Below, piece by piece: positions 28,937 through 38,214 of a stretch of DNA of 64,000 nt (position 1 is the first letter of the stretch; the number at the start of each line of letters is the position of its first letter). Under the pieces are notes generated by a model. That model was given only the letters and a program-made list of their open reading frames with translations, was not told the DNA's origin and made no database searches. The stretch covers positions 1,673,583-1,737,582 of the forward strand of contig NZ_KI392031.1 of the NCBI RefSeq assembly GCF_000158475.2, read 5' to 3'. Origin of the DNA: Oxalobacter paraformigenes. GTDB lineage: Bacteria > Pseudomonadota > Gammaproteobacteria > Burkholderiales > Burkholderiaceae_D. The position numbers and the translations under genes were made by a program.

Positions 28937-30133
28937 TCAATCCGAAACCGCCAAGGACGATTCCCGATAGTGATAAGCGGCCTTGTCGGACTGCCCTTTT
29001 TCTTCGTACAGTTGCGCCAGAATCAGATGCGCTCTGGGAAAAAGGGGGATTCCGGACTTTTGCTTTAGCGTCTCTTCAAGGTAATGACACGCTTTGTCGA
29101 AACGTTTTTGCCGATAATACAATTCCCCCAGTGTAAGCGTCCACTGTGCCTGCATCGCATATTTTTCTTTCCAGCTTTCGCAACACGCTATCCGTTTCTC
29201 CAAATCGTCGAATTCGCTTTCCGACGAGAATTCGACATAAGCCCGCATCAGGCCGGTATCCCAGTTCTCATTTAGCGAAAGGGTCAATACATCCCGGCTT
29301 TTATCGAGCCAGCCGCAAAAATAAAATGCATAGGCCGCACGAATCGCCAGAGAAGGCACTTTCCGGCTATCGACCGGTATGGCATTCCAGACAGCCATAA
29401 CGGCATTGGCATCCGGCATCGTTTTCGACAACATCCCTTCATAAGCCTGCATTTTCAACTGTTCCGAAACCGCAGGCTGCAAAACACGATGATGATCGAG
29501 CGAGTGGACAAGCCTCAACACTTCATCCCAGTCGCCCGCCAGCTGGCTGGCGGCCAGCGACAGTCTTTGCAAATGGACATGACGCGTTCCATTGCTGTTC
29601 AAACGTCCGATCACGTCAAGCGCTTCATCGGGCTTGCGTTCGTCAATCAACAGCTCCGCCCGGGTAACCTGACAGGCCATACCGTAAACCGGATCGGTTT
29701 CCACCCTGTTCAGAAAGGTATCGCGCCGTTCATAACGTTGCAAGGCATGTGAGGCACGCGCTGCAATCATAGCGGAACAACTCCTGTTTTTTTCCCATTG
29801 CATCGCTTTTTCCGCTGCCTGTCCCGACTGGACGAACCGGCCTTCAAACAGAGTTCTCAACGCTTCCTGTAGTGCCTCATTGCTTTCGTTTTCTTTTTTA
29901 AGCGTTCGATAAGCGGCAATTTTTGAAGGAAGTTTCCAGGCCATATCAATTGCCTTGAAAACGAGAAACAGCAACACGTAAAAAAGCAGCAGCAACAACA
30001 GGAAAAAATTGAGCGATACATCGACACGATAAGGCGGCCAGAAAAAAACGACGTTGCCTGCATTGAAACGAACTAGAACAGCCAGTCCGACTGCCGAAGC
30101 GAATAAACCCAGTAAGCAGAGAAAAATGCGCAT
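28937..30133 (-). CDS. hemY: HemY-like heme biosynthesis-associated TPR membrane protein
   Basis: Inner-membrane protein with two N-terminal transmembrane helices (LCLLGLFASAVGLAVLV and FFLLLLLLFYVLLFLVFKAI) and a cytoplasmic TPR domain; 398 residues, the usual length. The RTLKKENESNEALQEALRTLFEGRF segment after the helices is family-typical. The family is genetically tied to heme synthesis but its activity is not settled. It follows hemX by five bases. Confidence 0.9.
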   Translation of the reverse strand: MRIFLCLLGLFASAVGLAVLVRFNAGNVVFFWPPYRVDVSLNFFLLLLLLFYVLLFLVFKAIDMAWKLPSKIAAYRTLKKENESNEALQEALRTLFEGRFVQSGQAAEKAMQWEKNRSCSAMIAARASHALQRYERRDTFLNRVETDPVYGMACQVTRAELLIDERKPDEALDVIGRLNSNGTRHVHLQRLSLAASQLAGDWDEVLRLVHSLDHHRVLQPAVSEQLKMQAYEGMLSKTMPDANAVMAVWNAIPVDSRKVPSLAIRAAYAFYFCGWLDKSRDVLTLSLNENWDTGLMRAYVEFSSESEFDDLEKRIACCESWKEKYAMQAQWTLTLGELYYRQKRFDKACHYLEETLKQKSGIPLFPRAHLILAQLYEEKGQSDKAAYHYRESSLAVSD

Positions 30134-30138
30134 AACAT

Positions 30139-31218
30139 TCAGTTCTGAAGTCGATAACGCTGTATGGCCGCCAGACTTTCCGTCAGGCCGGTAACCTCTA
30201 CGGAAATCTCGCTGGCGCCAAGCTGTTCCAGAGTAGTCTTCACCGCTTTTACCGGTTCTGAAGCAGTGTCGAAATAACGGTCGAGAATAGCCAGAGAAGC
30301 GTCGATATCGTTTTTGAAAGACAAGGTGGAAGACGATAAAAGAGACAGACGCGACCCCAAAAGACGGAGCTTGAGATTTTCCCGGAGATAATAAGTTTGC
30401 AAAGGCGAAAGAATCATGGCCTCCGGGGAATCCACTCTTTGCACCTGTATAAGGCCATGAATTTCACTCCACACATCATCAATCCAGTCATTCCACAAGA
30501 CAGTCGAGGCATGGACCCAGTCTGCCGGATGGAAAGAAAACCCGATTTGCCTTTTACTGCCGTTCGATTCCCTCTCTTCATGTCGGTCAAGCGGCTTTCC
30601 GTCTGAAATCAGAGGCAGTTTATCCACCTCACCGATAACTGCGTCCAGCTTCAGCACCATACCGGTTGTATCGACATGGGGAACCGACCTTAAACGTTCC
30701 ATGTCTTTGGCAAGCGCAGCGCGCAGGACAATAAACTGCGGCTTCCGCGATTTTGCCAGCAAGCGGTCGGCGTTCTCCAGTGCAATAAGAGCGCCATTGA
30801 TATTTTTGGACAACAACAACTGCTGATGGGCAGCGGAAAGGACCTGCTCGATTTCCGCCAGCGACCAGTCGTCTTTGCTTTTCGACAGTTCCTGATACAT
30901 TTGCGAAAGCGATATCTGCTGATTCTGCGTCTCGGCCTGCTGATTTTCCAGAGTGGCTACCTTCGATTGCAAATCGGCTACGGCATCCTGCGTGGTTTTA
31001 GCCAGTGTTTTCGCTTCCATACTGATCTCGTCGCCCGTCTGGAGACGGCGCGCGATTTCCGAACGCAACTCTCTCATTTCAATATGCGAGTAAACCAGAT
31101 GCGCGATAAACAAAAGTCCCGTTATCCCCAATGCCCAGGATAAAAAACGCAGACGCCGCTGCGTTTTCTTCAGCGGTTCCGTGCGGTCCCGGGAGGCTGG
31201 ATCAGTGGTGGAATTCAT
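30139..31218 (-). CDS. hemX: HemX-like protein (uroporphyrinogen methylase-related, non-enzymatic)
   Basis: A 359-residue membrane protein: a basic N-terminus, one transmembrane helix (FLSWALGITGLLFIAHLVYSH, about residues 29-48), a coiled coil to about residue 110 (AVADLQSKVATLENQQAETQ), and the HemX domain with DDWSLAEIEQVLSAAHQQLLL. It lacks methyltransferase motifs. Normally it follows hemC-hemD; here the 616 bases upstream to ppc hold neither. Confidence 0.9.
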   Translation of the reverse strand: MNSTTDPASRDRTEPLKKTQRRLRFLSWALGITGLLFIAHLVYSHIEMRELRSEIARRLQTGDEISMEAKTLAKTTQDAVADLQSKVATLENQQAETQNQQISLSQMYQELSKSKDDWSLAEIEQVLSAAHQQLLLSKNINGALIALENADRLLAKSRKPQFIVLRAALAKDMERLRSVPHVDTTGMVLKLDAVIGEVDKLPLISDGKPLDRHEERESNGSKRQIGFSFHPADWVHASTVLWNDWIDDVWSEIHGLIQVQRVDSPEAMILSPLQTYYLRENLKLRLLGSRLSLLSSSTLSFKNDIDASLAILDRYFDTASEPVKAVKTTLEQLGASEISVEVTGLTESLAAIQRYRLQN

Positions 31219-31834
31219 CGAATATGGCGCGGAATGGTCGGCATTTACGGCACATTATATCGCTTCATCCTGCCAGCGTTAGCCGGGCAACCGATAGTGG
31301 AAAAAAGAACACATTTCCGACAAGAAGATTTTCTGCCGCAGGCACCGGAAAATGATGGGCTGTTCCCTCTCGTGAAAGTCGTTTATTTTTTTATTCTGTT
31401 GGCATTTCACGACAGGCTTGCCCGGTTACCGGAAAGAAGCTTTCAGGCAACCGGACTCCGCCGGCTTCATTCAGGGTGCAAAACGGGCCTGTCTGATAAA
31501 TATCGTACAGATTCTTGCGTGTTTTTTCGGGAAAAAACGCAGGAAAGGTAGGATAACTGCCGAAAAAAGGTATACTCTCTCATTTGTTCAAATGCTTGCA
31601 GTGAACAGTACAATTCTGTTTTTACCGCATCGGGCGGTGAAGCCCGTTCACCTGTTTTTTCTTTCTGAACGGCTCGAGATGGCTTGACTGCTATGGACCG
31701 GTCTGCGTTTCCATACAAAAGCCCCGATTCCGTTTTTACTATGCTTGAAGAAAAAATAAACGATACATTCTGCAATCCCGAAACCAGCCATTAAAAATGG
31801 CCGGTTAATTTGTCTTACTGACCCTATTATCACT
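31219..31834. other. Gene-free spacer between divergent hemX and ppc
   Basis: 616 bases without a supportable gene, where hemC and hemD usually lie in relatives. The short open frames have no recognisable domain, and I found no HemC or HemD remnant by eye. There is a TATACT at 31571-31576 and an imperfect hairpin (AGCCCGTTCA...TGAACGGCT) around 31640-31673. It must contain the promoters of ppc and hemX. Confidence 0.6.
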
Positions 31835-34708
31835 ATGGCAGATCAGCATCAGGAAATGAGTTCCAATCATCCTCTATCATCCAGACAGGTATCCCCTGAA
31901 AAAGAAGACATTCGCATGCTGGGCCGCATGCTCGGCGATGTGATCCGTGAAAAAGAAGGCGAGGCTATTTTCAACCTGGTTGAAAAAGTCCGCCGGACAG
32001 CAGTGAGCTTCAGGCGCAATCCCGATCTCTATTCTGCGGATACCCTGAATAACCTGCTCAGGAATCTGAGCCGCAATCAGGCCATTTCCGTTGTCCGCGC
32101 CTTTTCCTACTTTTCCCATCTGGCCAACATCGCTGTCGACAAGCACGCGAATCTGGCTTATCGGGCAGCCCGCATCGCAGGCAAGGCGCCTGAAAAGGGC
32201 AGTCTCAGCTATGCGCTGAACATGCTCGATCAGTCCGGTGTAGCCGGTGCGGAAATCAAGAAACTGTTACATGAAACCTTTATCTCCCCTGTCCTGACCG
32301 CCCATCCAACCGAAGTGCAGCGCAAAAGCACGCTGGACAGCGAACGGGAAATCGCCCGGCTCTTGGCTGAGCACGGTACCGACCTGACGCCGAAAGAACG
32401 CAAACACAACACCGAAATGCTGTCTGCCCGCATCGCAGGGCTTTGGCAAACCCGTCTGCTGCGTTATACCCGGCTGTCGGTTGCCGATGAAATCAACAAC
32501 GCGCTCTCTTATTACCGGATTACTTTCCTGCGCGAATTGCCGGAGCTTTACCACTCGATACAAGAAGAAATCGCCGAACGTTATCCGGAAAGTAGGGACG
32601 GTGTGCCCGCGCCCGGTTCGGAAAGCAAATATCTGCAGATGGGCAGCTGGATCGGCGGTGACCGCGACGGCAATCCGAATGTGAACGCCGACACAATGCT
32701 GCATGCACTGGAAAGGCAGTCCCATCTGATCATGGAGTTCTATCTGGAAGAAATCCATAATCTGGGCGCTGAACTGTCGATTTCCTCCCTGCTAAACCAT
32801 GTCAGTCCGGAATTGCAGGAACTGGCCAATACTTCTTCCGACACGTCCCTGCACCGTGTGGACGAACCTTACCGTCGGGCGCTGATCGCCATTTATTCCC
32901 GAATGGCTGCCACAGCCCGCGATTACGGCATGACCAGTCTGTCACGCAGCGAAATCGGGGTAGGCGAAGCCTACCTGTCGCCCGATGAATTCGGTAAAGA
33001 TCTGCAAATCATGATCGACTCGCTGAATCAGAATGCCGGCGGACTTCTTGTAAGAGCCCGGCTCGGTTCGCTTAAAGCGGCAGTCGACATTTTTGGCTTC
33101 CATCTGGCAACGCTCGATATGCGCCAGAGTTCGGATGTCCACGAACGCGTTCTGACGGAAATTTTTGCCGCCGCACAGGTCGAACCGGATTATGCGTCCC
33201 TTCCCGAAGAAAAAAAGATTGAATTGCTGATTGGCGAACTGAGCAAGCCGCGCTTGCTCTACTCCCCATTTGCACAGTATTCGGAAGAAACCGCTTCCGA
33301 ACTCAAGATCATGCGCACGGCACGCTATATTCGTGAACAATACGGAAAACGCGCCATTACGAACTACATCATCTCTCACACGGAAACCGTATCGGACCTG
33401 CTTGAAGTCTATCTTCTTCAGAAAGAATCCGGCTTGCTGCACCCGAGACGGAACAGCGGCCTGGCAGCAAGCCAGCAATGGGAAGATGCCGAACTCGATT
33501 TGATGGCTATTCCCCTGTTTGAAACGATTCCCGATTTGCGTCTGGCCGCTACCATCATGAAGGAAGCGATGAGCATTCCCTTTATCCGTGAACTTATCAG
33601 AAAACAGGGCGATCTTCAGGAAGTCATGCTGGGCTATTCCGACTCGAACAAGGACGGCGGTTACACCACGTCGAACTGGGAACTCTACAAGGCCGAAAAA
33701 CAGCTGGTTGCCCTTTTCAACGAGATGGGCGTCAAGCTGCGCTTGTTTCACGGACGCGGCGGCACTGTCGGACGCGGCGGTGGCCCGACCTACGAAGCCA
33801 TTCTGGCCCAACCGCACGGTACCGTGAACGGACAGATCCGGCTTACCGAACAGGGCGAAATGATCGCTTCCAAGTTCGCCCATGCCGAAATCGGCAGTCG
33901 CAATCTGGAATTGCTGGTGGCCGCTACGCTTGAAGCCAGCCTGATGCCGGAAGACCAAAACAAGAAATACGCTGACAAAATGCACGATTTCGAAACGGCG
34001 CTCGAAGAAATTTCGGCACTGGCCTATCAAGCCTATCGTCACCTGGTTTACGAAACGCCTGGATTCACCGATTACTTTTTCCAGTCCACTCCGATTGCCG
34101 AAATTGCGGAACTGAACATCGGTTCACGTCCCGCATCGCGCAAATCGTCACGCCGCATCGAGGATTTGAGAGCTATTCCCTGGAGCTTTTCATGGGGACA
34201 ATGCCGGGTTCTTTTGCCGGGCTGGTACGGCTTCGGTTCGGCGATCACCCAATGGCTGGATGAAAAAGACCCTGGCGTCAAAAACAGGAAAATCGCTCTC
34301 CTGCAATCCATGTACAAGGAATGGCCTTTCTTTGAATCCATGCTCTCGAATATGGACATGGTTCTTTCAAAGGCGGATCTGGCTATCGCTTACCGTTATT
34401 CGGAACTGGTTACTGACCAAAAACTGCGGGATAGTATTTTTTCAGAGATTTGTGCAGAGCATCAGCGGACACTGGAAAGCTTTGAAATCATCACCAGCCA
34501 AAAAGAACGTCTGGTCAACAATCCGGCGCTTGCCAAGGCTCTGAAAGACCGACTGGCCTACATCGATCCTCTGAACCATTTGCAGGTGGAACTGATCAAG
34601 CGCCACCGTAACCCTGGCAGTAATCCGGAAAATCTCGACGCACGTGCGACCCGCGGCATTCACCTGACGATCAACGGGATTTCGGCAGGAATGCGCAATA
34701 CGGGCTGA
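31835..34708 (+). CDS. ppc: Phosphoenolpyruvate carboxylase
   Basis: Anaplerotic enzyme that makes oxaloacetate from PEP and bicarbonate. The 957-residue product has the catalytic motifs VLTAHPTEVQRKS, GSWIGGDRDGNPNV, GYSDSNKDGGYTTSNWELY, FHGRGGTVGRGGGPTYEAIL and RPASRKSSR, and ends in the conserved RNTG. It is full length. In an organism living on C1/C2 units such as oxalate it would supply C4 intermediates; that link is inference. Confidence 0.97.
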   Translation: MADQHQEMSSNHPLSSRQVSPEKEDIRMLGRMLGDVIREKEGEAIFNLVEKVRRTAVSFRRNPDLYSADTLNNLLRNLSRNQAISVVRAFSYFSHLANIAVDKHANLAYRAARIAGKAPEKGSLSYALNMLDQSGVAGAEIKKLLHETFISPVLTAHPTEVQRKSTLDSEREIARLLAEHGTDLTPKERKHNTEMLSARIAGLWQTRLLRYTRLSVADEINNALSYYRITFLRELPELYHSIQEEIAERYPESRDGVPAPGSESKYLQMGSWIGGDRDGNPNVNADTMLHALERQSHLIMEFYLEEIHNLGAELSISSLLNHVSPELQELANTSSDTSLHRVDEPYRRALIAIYSRMAATARDYGMTSLSRSEIGVGEAYLSPDEFGKDLQIMIDSLNQNAGGLLVRARLGSLKAAVDIFGFHLATLDMRQSSDVHERVLTEIFAAAQVEPDYASLPEEKKIELLIGELSKPRLLYSPFAQYSEETASELKIMRTARYIREQYGKRAITNYIISHTETVSDLLEVYLLQKESGLLHPRRNSGLAASQQWEDAELDLMAIPLFETIPDLRLAATIMKEAMSIPFIRELIRKQGDLQEVMLGYSDSNKDGGYTTSNWELYKAEKQLVALFNEMGVKLRLFHGRGGTVGRGGGPTYEAILAQPHGTVNGQIRLTEQGEMIASKFAHAEIGSRNLELLVAATLEASLMPEDQNKKYADKMHDFETALEEISALAYQAYRHLVYETPGFTDYFFQSTPIAEIAELNIGSRPASRKSSRRIEDLRAIPWSFSWGQCRVLLPGWYGFGSAITQWLDEKDPGVKNRKIALLQSMYKEWPFFESMLSNMDMVLSKADLAIAYRYSELVTDQKLRDSIFSEICAEHQRTLESFEIITSQKERLVNNPALAKALKDRLAYIDPLNHLQVELIKRHRNPGSNPENLDARATRGIHLTINGISAGMRNTG

Positions 34709-34725
34709 TCTGTACGGTTTTGGAA

Positions 34726-35553
34726 ATGTCGGCTATCTTTCCAACCAGTTCCGGTTCGCCATCGTTTGAAGACGAGGGTGAACCGGTTTATATCCAGCGT
34801 AACGACCATGTCGCTACTCTCGTATTGAACCGGCCGGCAAAGCTGAATGCCATCAGCGCTTATATGTGGAAACGCTTGCATCTGGCCATAAGCGCCCTTT
34901 CAAAAGAGGATTCCCTGCGCTGTATCCTTGTCAAAAGCTCATCTGCCAAAGCGTTCTCTCCCGGTTGCGACATTCATGAATTCGAAGAGCTGCGTTCCAA
35001 CAAAGAACAAGGCCGTCAATACGGCAGGCTGATGCATGAAACGCTTGCGGCTTTTCAAAACTGCCCCATTCCTCTCGTCGCCGAGATCGACGGCATATGC
35101 GTTGGCGCCGGTCTGGAAATCGCCTCCACCTGTGATTTCCGTATTTGCAGCGAGAAAAGCCGATTCGGCGCGCCGATTAAAAATCTCGGTCTGGTCATGG
35201 CTTATCCCGAACTGGAACCTCTCCTGCAACTGGCCGGAAAGGATGTCGTACTGGAAATGCTACTGGAAGGAAGAATTTTCAACGCGGCCGAAGCGTATGA
35301 AAAAAACCTTGTCACGTGCGTCGTTCCAACCGAACGGCTCTCTGTGAAAGTGAACGATACCATTTCCGGTATCGTAACGGGCGCACCGCTCGTTGCACGC
35401 TGGCACAAGAAATTTGTCAAACGGCTGATCACTCCCTCCGCCGTTACTCCGGCAGAGTACGATGAATGCTTCGACTGTTTCGACACGGAAGATTTCAGAA
35501 GCGGTTGCCAGGCCTTCCTGAATCGAACGCCTCCTCGCTTCAGGGGAAAATAA
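34726..35553 (+). CDS. Enoyl-CoA hydratase/isomerase-family protein
   Basis: A 275-residue crotonase-fold protein from ATG 34726 (a TTG two codons earlier is possible). It shows the oxyanion-hole signature AFSPGCDIHEF and the GICVGAGLEIASTCDFRIC segment. The first catalytic glutamate (GLEIA) is present, but where hydratases have FGxPE the sequence is FGAPIKNLGL, so the second glutamate is missing. It may therefore be an isomerase, hydrolase or another crotonase activity. It lies 11 bases after ppc and is probably co-transcribed, an unusual pairing. The neighbourhood holds no other beta-oxidation gene. Confidence 0.8.
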   Translation: MSAIFPTSSGSPSFEDEGEPVYIQRNDHVATLVLNRPAKLNAISAYMWKRLHLAISALSKEDSLRCILVKSSSAKAFSPGCDIHEFEELRSNKEQGRQYGRLMHETLAAFQNCPIPLVAEIDGICVGAGLEIASTCDFRICSEKSRFGAPIKNLGLVMAYPELEPLLQLAGKDVVLEMLLEGRIFNAAEAYEKNLVTCVVPTERLSVKVNDTISGIVTGAPLVARWHKKFVKRLITPSAVTPAEYDECFDCFDTEDFRSGCQAFLNRTPPRFRGK

Positions 35554-35593
35554 CAAAGCGGGAACAATTCACGCTTTTACGATAGGCGGTCGT

Positions 35594-36217
35594 TCAGGCA
35601 TTCTTCAGATGCCGCGACAGATAAACGCTTTGGCCGATTATGAAGACCAGCATCAGCCCCATCCCGCCGAAAAGCTTGAAACTGACCCAGGTAGAAGTTT
35701 CGAAACCGCCCCAGAAGGCCACATAGAGATTCAGCACTCCCATAAAGGCGAAAAAAGCGATCCATGCCATATTCAGTCTCTGCCAGACGGGATCGGGCAA
35801 CTGGATCTTCTTTTCCATCATGGCACGAATCAGATTTTTTCTGAATAGCAGATTGGCAAGCAAAAGCGCGCCGCCAAACAGCCAGTACAAAACGGTCGGT
35901 TTCCATTTGATGAATTCCTCGCTGCCGAAATAAATGGTAGCGCCGCCGAAAACGGTGATAACGACAAGCGATACCCATAAAGTGGCTTCGATTTTCTTCT
36001 TCCTTAAAAACAGATAAACGATCTGCAAGGCGCTGGCGACAATCGCAAGCGCTGTCGCCAGCAAAATGGGAACGGAAGATTCCGGTATGGCCGGGCCGGC
36101 GACAAAAGCGGACAGATACCTGTCTGCCAGGGCCTGCGCAGAAACGATATGGTTCTTGGCCCAGGAATAGGAACCGAAAAACAGAATGACAGGGAACAGA
36201 TCAAAAAGAAACTTCAT
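35594..36217 (-). CDS. yciB: Inner membrane-spanning protein YciB
   Basis: Integral membrane protein of the YciB/IspZ family, involved in cell-envelope synthesis and septation. The 207-residue product begins MKFLFDLFPVILFF, has five to six hydrophobic helices, and contains the conserved KPTVLYWLFGG and LNMAWIAFFAFMGVLNLYVA segments. It is 10 bases downstream of msrB. In many relatives bolA and a PpiC-type isomerase follow; here a convergent hydratase gene does. Confidence 0.95.
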   Translation of the reverse strand: MKFLFDLFPVILFFGSYSWAKNHIVSAQALADRYLSAFVAGPAIPESSVPILLATALAIVASALQIVYLFLRKKKIEATLWVSLVVITVFGGATIYFGSEEFIKWKPTVLYWLFGGALLLANLLFRKNLIRAMMEKKIQLPDPVWQRLNMAWIAFFAFMGVLNLYVAFWGGFETSTWVSFKLFGGMGLMLVFIIGQSVYLSRHLKNA

Positions 36218-36227
36218 TTTTACTCAA

Positions 36228-36656
36228 TCATTTATCAGAAGATTCCGCAGACTTCGGCAAAGGCTCGAAGCGCAAGGCCACAGAATTAATACAATAACGC
36301 AATCCCGTAGGAGGCGGTCCGTCGTCAAATACATGTCCGAGATGGGCATCGCATATGGCGCAAATAATCTCGGTACGAACCATTCCCAAGCGGGTATCGA
36401 CTTTTTCAATCACATTTTCGGGATCAATCGGTTTGAAGAAACTGGGCCAGCCACAACCTGAATCGAACTTCGTATCGGACAGGAATAAAGGTGTTCCGCA
36501 ATTAACGCAATAATATACTCCTGTTTTGTCGTGATTCCAGTACTCACCACTAAAAGGATATTCCGTTCCTCCCTGGCGCGTGACTTCATAAGCCAGTGGA
36601 GACAACTGCGCTTTCCATTCGGCATCCGTTTTCCGGACTTTATTTCGGGCAGTCAT
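36228..36656 (-). CDS. msrB: Peptide methionine (R)-S-oxide reductase
   Basis: Repairs methionine-R-sulfoxide in proteins. The 142-residue protein shows structural zinc cysteines in [11 protein letters not shown] and [14 protein letters not shown], and the catalytic cysteine in [24 protein letters not shown] is canonical. It precedes yciB by 10 bases. The 133-base gap upstream, after the rlmD stop, holds its likely promoter. Confidence 0.96.
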   Translation of the reverse strand: MTARNKVRKTDAEWKAQLSPLAYEVTRQGGTEYPFSGEYWNHDKTGVYYCVNCGTPLFLSDTKFDSGCGWPSFFKPIDPENVIEKVDTRLGMVRTEIICAICDAHLGHVFDDGPPPTGLRYCINSVALRFEPLPKSAESSDK

Positions 36657-36789
36657 AAATCGCTCCTCAATAATTGTTAAACCGCTGGTGAAAAAACAAA
36701 CTATAAGGCATCAATCTCCCTTTCATCTTCAGATTTGTTAAAAAGGCGTGAGTTCAGTAAGCCACTGTCCTTTTAAAAACGGGCCCGGC

Positions 36790-38145
36790 CTAATCCATCC
36801 TTTCGAACACAGCCATCGATTCCACATGTGAAGTGTGTGGGAACATATTGACGACACCGGCCAAATGAAGCCGGTAGCCCCCCTCCGTAACGAGAATGCC
36901 GGCATCCCGCGCCAGCGTCGAGGGATTGCAGGAAACGTAAACGATCCGCCTGGGCCTGAGCGCTTCCTGATGCTTCCCCAATTCTGCAATGGACTGACAG
37001 ACAGCGGCGGCGCCATCCCGGGGCGGATCGATCAGCACCTTGTCGAACGGCCCCAGACCGATCCAGTCTTTTACTGTCATCTCAAACAAATTGCGCGTTT
37101 CAAAACGGGTTTTTTCTTCCAGGCCGTTCAGCAGGGCACTTTCTTTGGCCCTCTCTGTCAATATTTCGCTGCCCTCGATTCCCACGACTTCTGCGGCATG
37201 CCGTGCAATCGGCAAGGAAAAATTGCCCAATCCGCAAAACAGATCGGCAATCCTGTCGTTCTTTTCAATTTCAAGCAAGCGAATAGCCCGGGAAACCAGT
37301 ACCGGATTGATGTGATGATTGACCTGTGTGAAATCGCCCGGTTTAAACGGCATTTCAACATTGAATTCCGGTAATCTGTATTTCAGTTTGTTCCCGGCCG
37401 GGTAAAACAGGGTAATCGTATCCGGTCCTTTCGACTGCAACCACCACTGAATATCATGATCGTCAGCAAAGCGTTTCAGCCGGTTTTCATCTTCCTTCGT
37501 CAAAGGCGCCATAATCCGTAACAGAAGCGCTGTCACCAGACCGTCTCTGTCATTTCCGATGGCAACCTCGATTTGAGGCACCTGTTGTCTGATAGACAGG
37601 GAACCGATCAGCTCCCTCAAGGGAACGAGCATTTCCGAAATATGGCGTGGCATAACGGAACACTGCGTCATATCGGCGACATATCTCGACTGTTTTTCCC
37701 GGAAGCCAACCAGTATCCCCCCTTTCTTCGGCACATCATTCACCGAAAGACGGGCGCGGAACCGGTATCCCCAGTAAGGGCCGTAAATCGGACGCAACAT
37801 CCTTTCCGCTTTTACCTTGCCGATATGCCGGAGATTGTCCTCCAGCACCCGTTGTTTGATAGCCACCTGAGCGGCAGGGTCGAGATGCTGCATCGAACAC
37901 CCCCCGCAAATTCCGAAATGAGGGCAATCCGGTTCGACCCGTAACGGCGATTCCTGGAGAAGAGAAACCGTTCTGGCCAATTCCCACTTGCTTTTCCTTT
38001 TCCAGGTCTCACACTGAACGGTTTCCCCGGGTAAAGCCCCTTCGACAAACACCACTTTTCCCGGCGTTCCGTCTTCATTGGGCAAGTGACCGACACCGCG
38101 GCCTTCCGTATCCAGCGATTTGATTGAGATGATATGAATGGGCAT
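36790..38145 (-). CDS. rlmD: 23S rRNA (uracil1939-C5)-methyltransferase RlmD
   Basis: SAM-dependent methyltransferase with an N-terminal TRAM domain and an Fe-S cluster: cysteines in CPHFGICGGCSMQHLD and in the earlier QCETWKR. SAM-binding DLFCGLGNFSLPIA, the catalytic VSCNPSTLARDA cysteine and DPPRDGAAAV are present. Length 451 is usual. It lies downstream of nlpD with a 69-base gap holding a strong hairpin, where rpoS usually sits. Confidence 0.95.
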   Translation of the reverse strand: MPIHIISIKSLDTEGRGVGHLPNEDGTPGKVVFVEGALPGETVQCETWKRKSKWELARTVSLLQESPLRVEPDCPHFGICGGCSMQHLDPAAQVAIKQRVLEDNLRHIGKVKAERMLRPIYGPYWGYRFRARLSVNDVPKKGGILVGFREKQSRYVADMTQCSVMPRHISEMLVPLRELIGSLSIRQQVPQIEVAIGNDRDGLVTALLLRIMAPLTKEDENRLKRFADDHDIQWWLQSKGPDTITLFYPAGNKLKYRLPEFNVEMPFKPGDFTQVNHHINPVLVSRAIRLLEIEKNDRIADLFCGLGNFSLPIARHAAEVVGIEGSEILTERAKESALLNGLEEKTRFETRNLFEMTVKDWIGLGPFDKVLIDPPRDGAAAVCQSIAELGKHQEALRPRRIVYVSCNPSTLARDAGILVTEGGYRLHLAGVVNMFPHTSHVESMAVFERMD

Positions 38146-38160
38146 AACTGTTGGATAATA

Positions 38161-38191
38161 AATAACGCATATTGCAAGAATATGCGTTATT
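38161..38191 (-). terminator. Perfect 13-bp hairpin between nlpD and rlmD
   Basis: AATAACGCATATT (38161-38173) and AATATGCGTTATT (38179-38191) form a perfect stem with a five-base loop. It starts 24 bases after the nlpD stop and ends 15 bases before the rlmD start codon, where no Shine-Dalgarno is evident. It may end the surE-pcm-nlpD transcript, but the T-run is weak (TTATTTATTA), so it could also act in the rlmD leader. Confidence 0.6.
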
Positions 38192-38214
38192 CAGAAAATG
38201 GAGATAAAAAACGG

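Noticed and set aside
31234-31775. Short open frames on both strands in the hemX-ppc spacer
   Set aside because: No domain, no ribosome-binding site and no similarity to HemC or HemD by eye; treated as non-coding.
32942-34042. 366-codon minus-strand open frame opposite ppc
   Set aside because: Antisense shadow of the PEP carboxylase gene, which is supported by several catalytic motifs.
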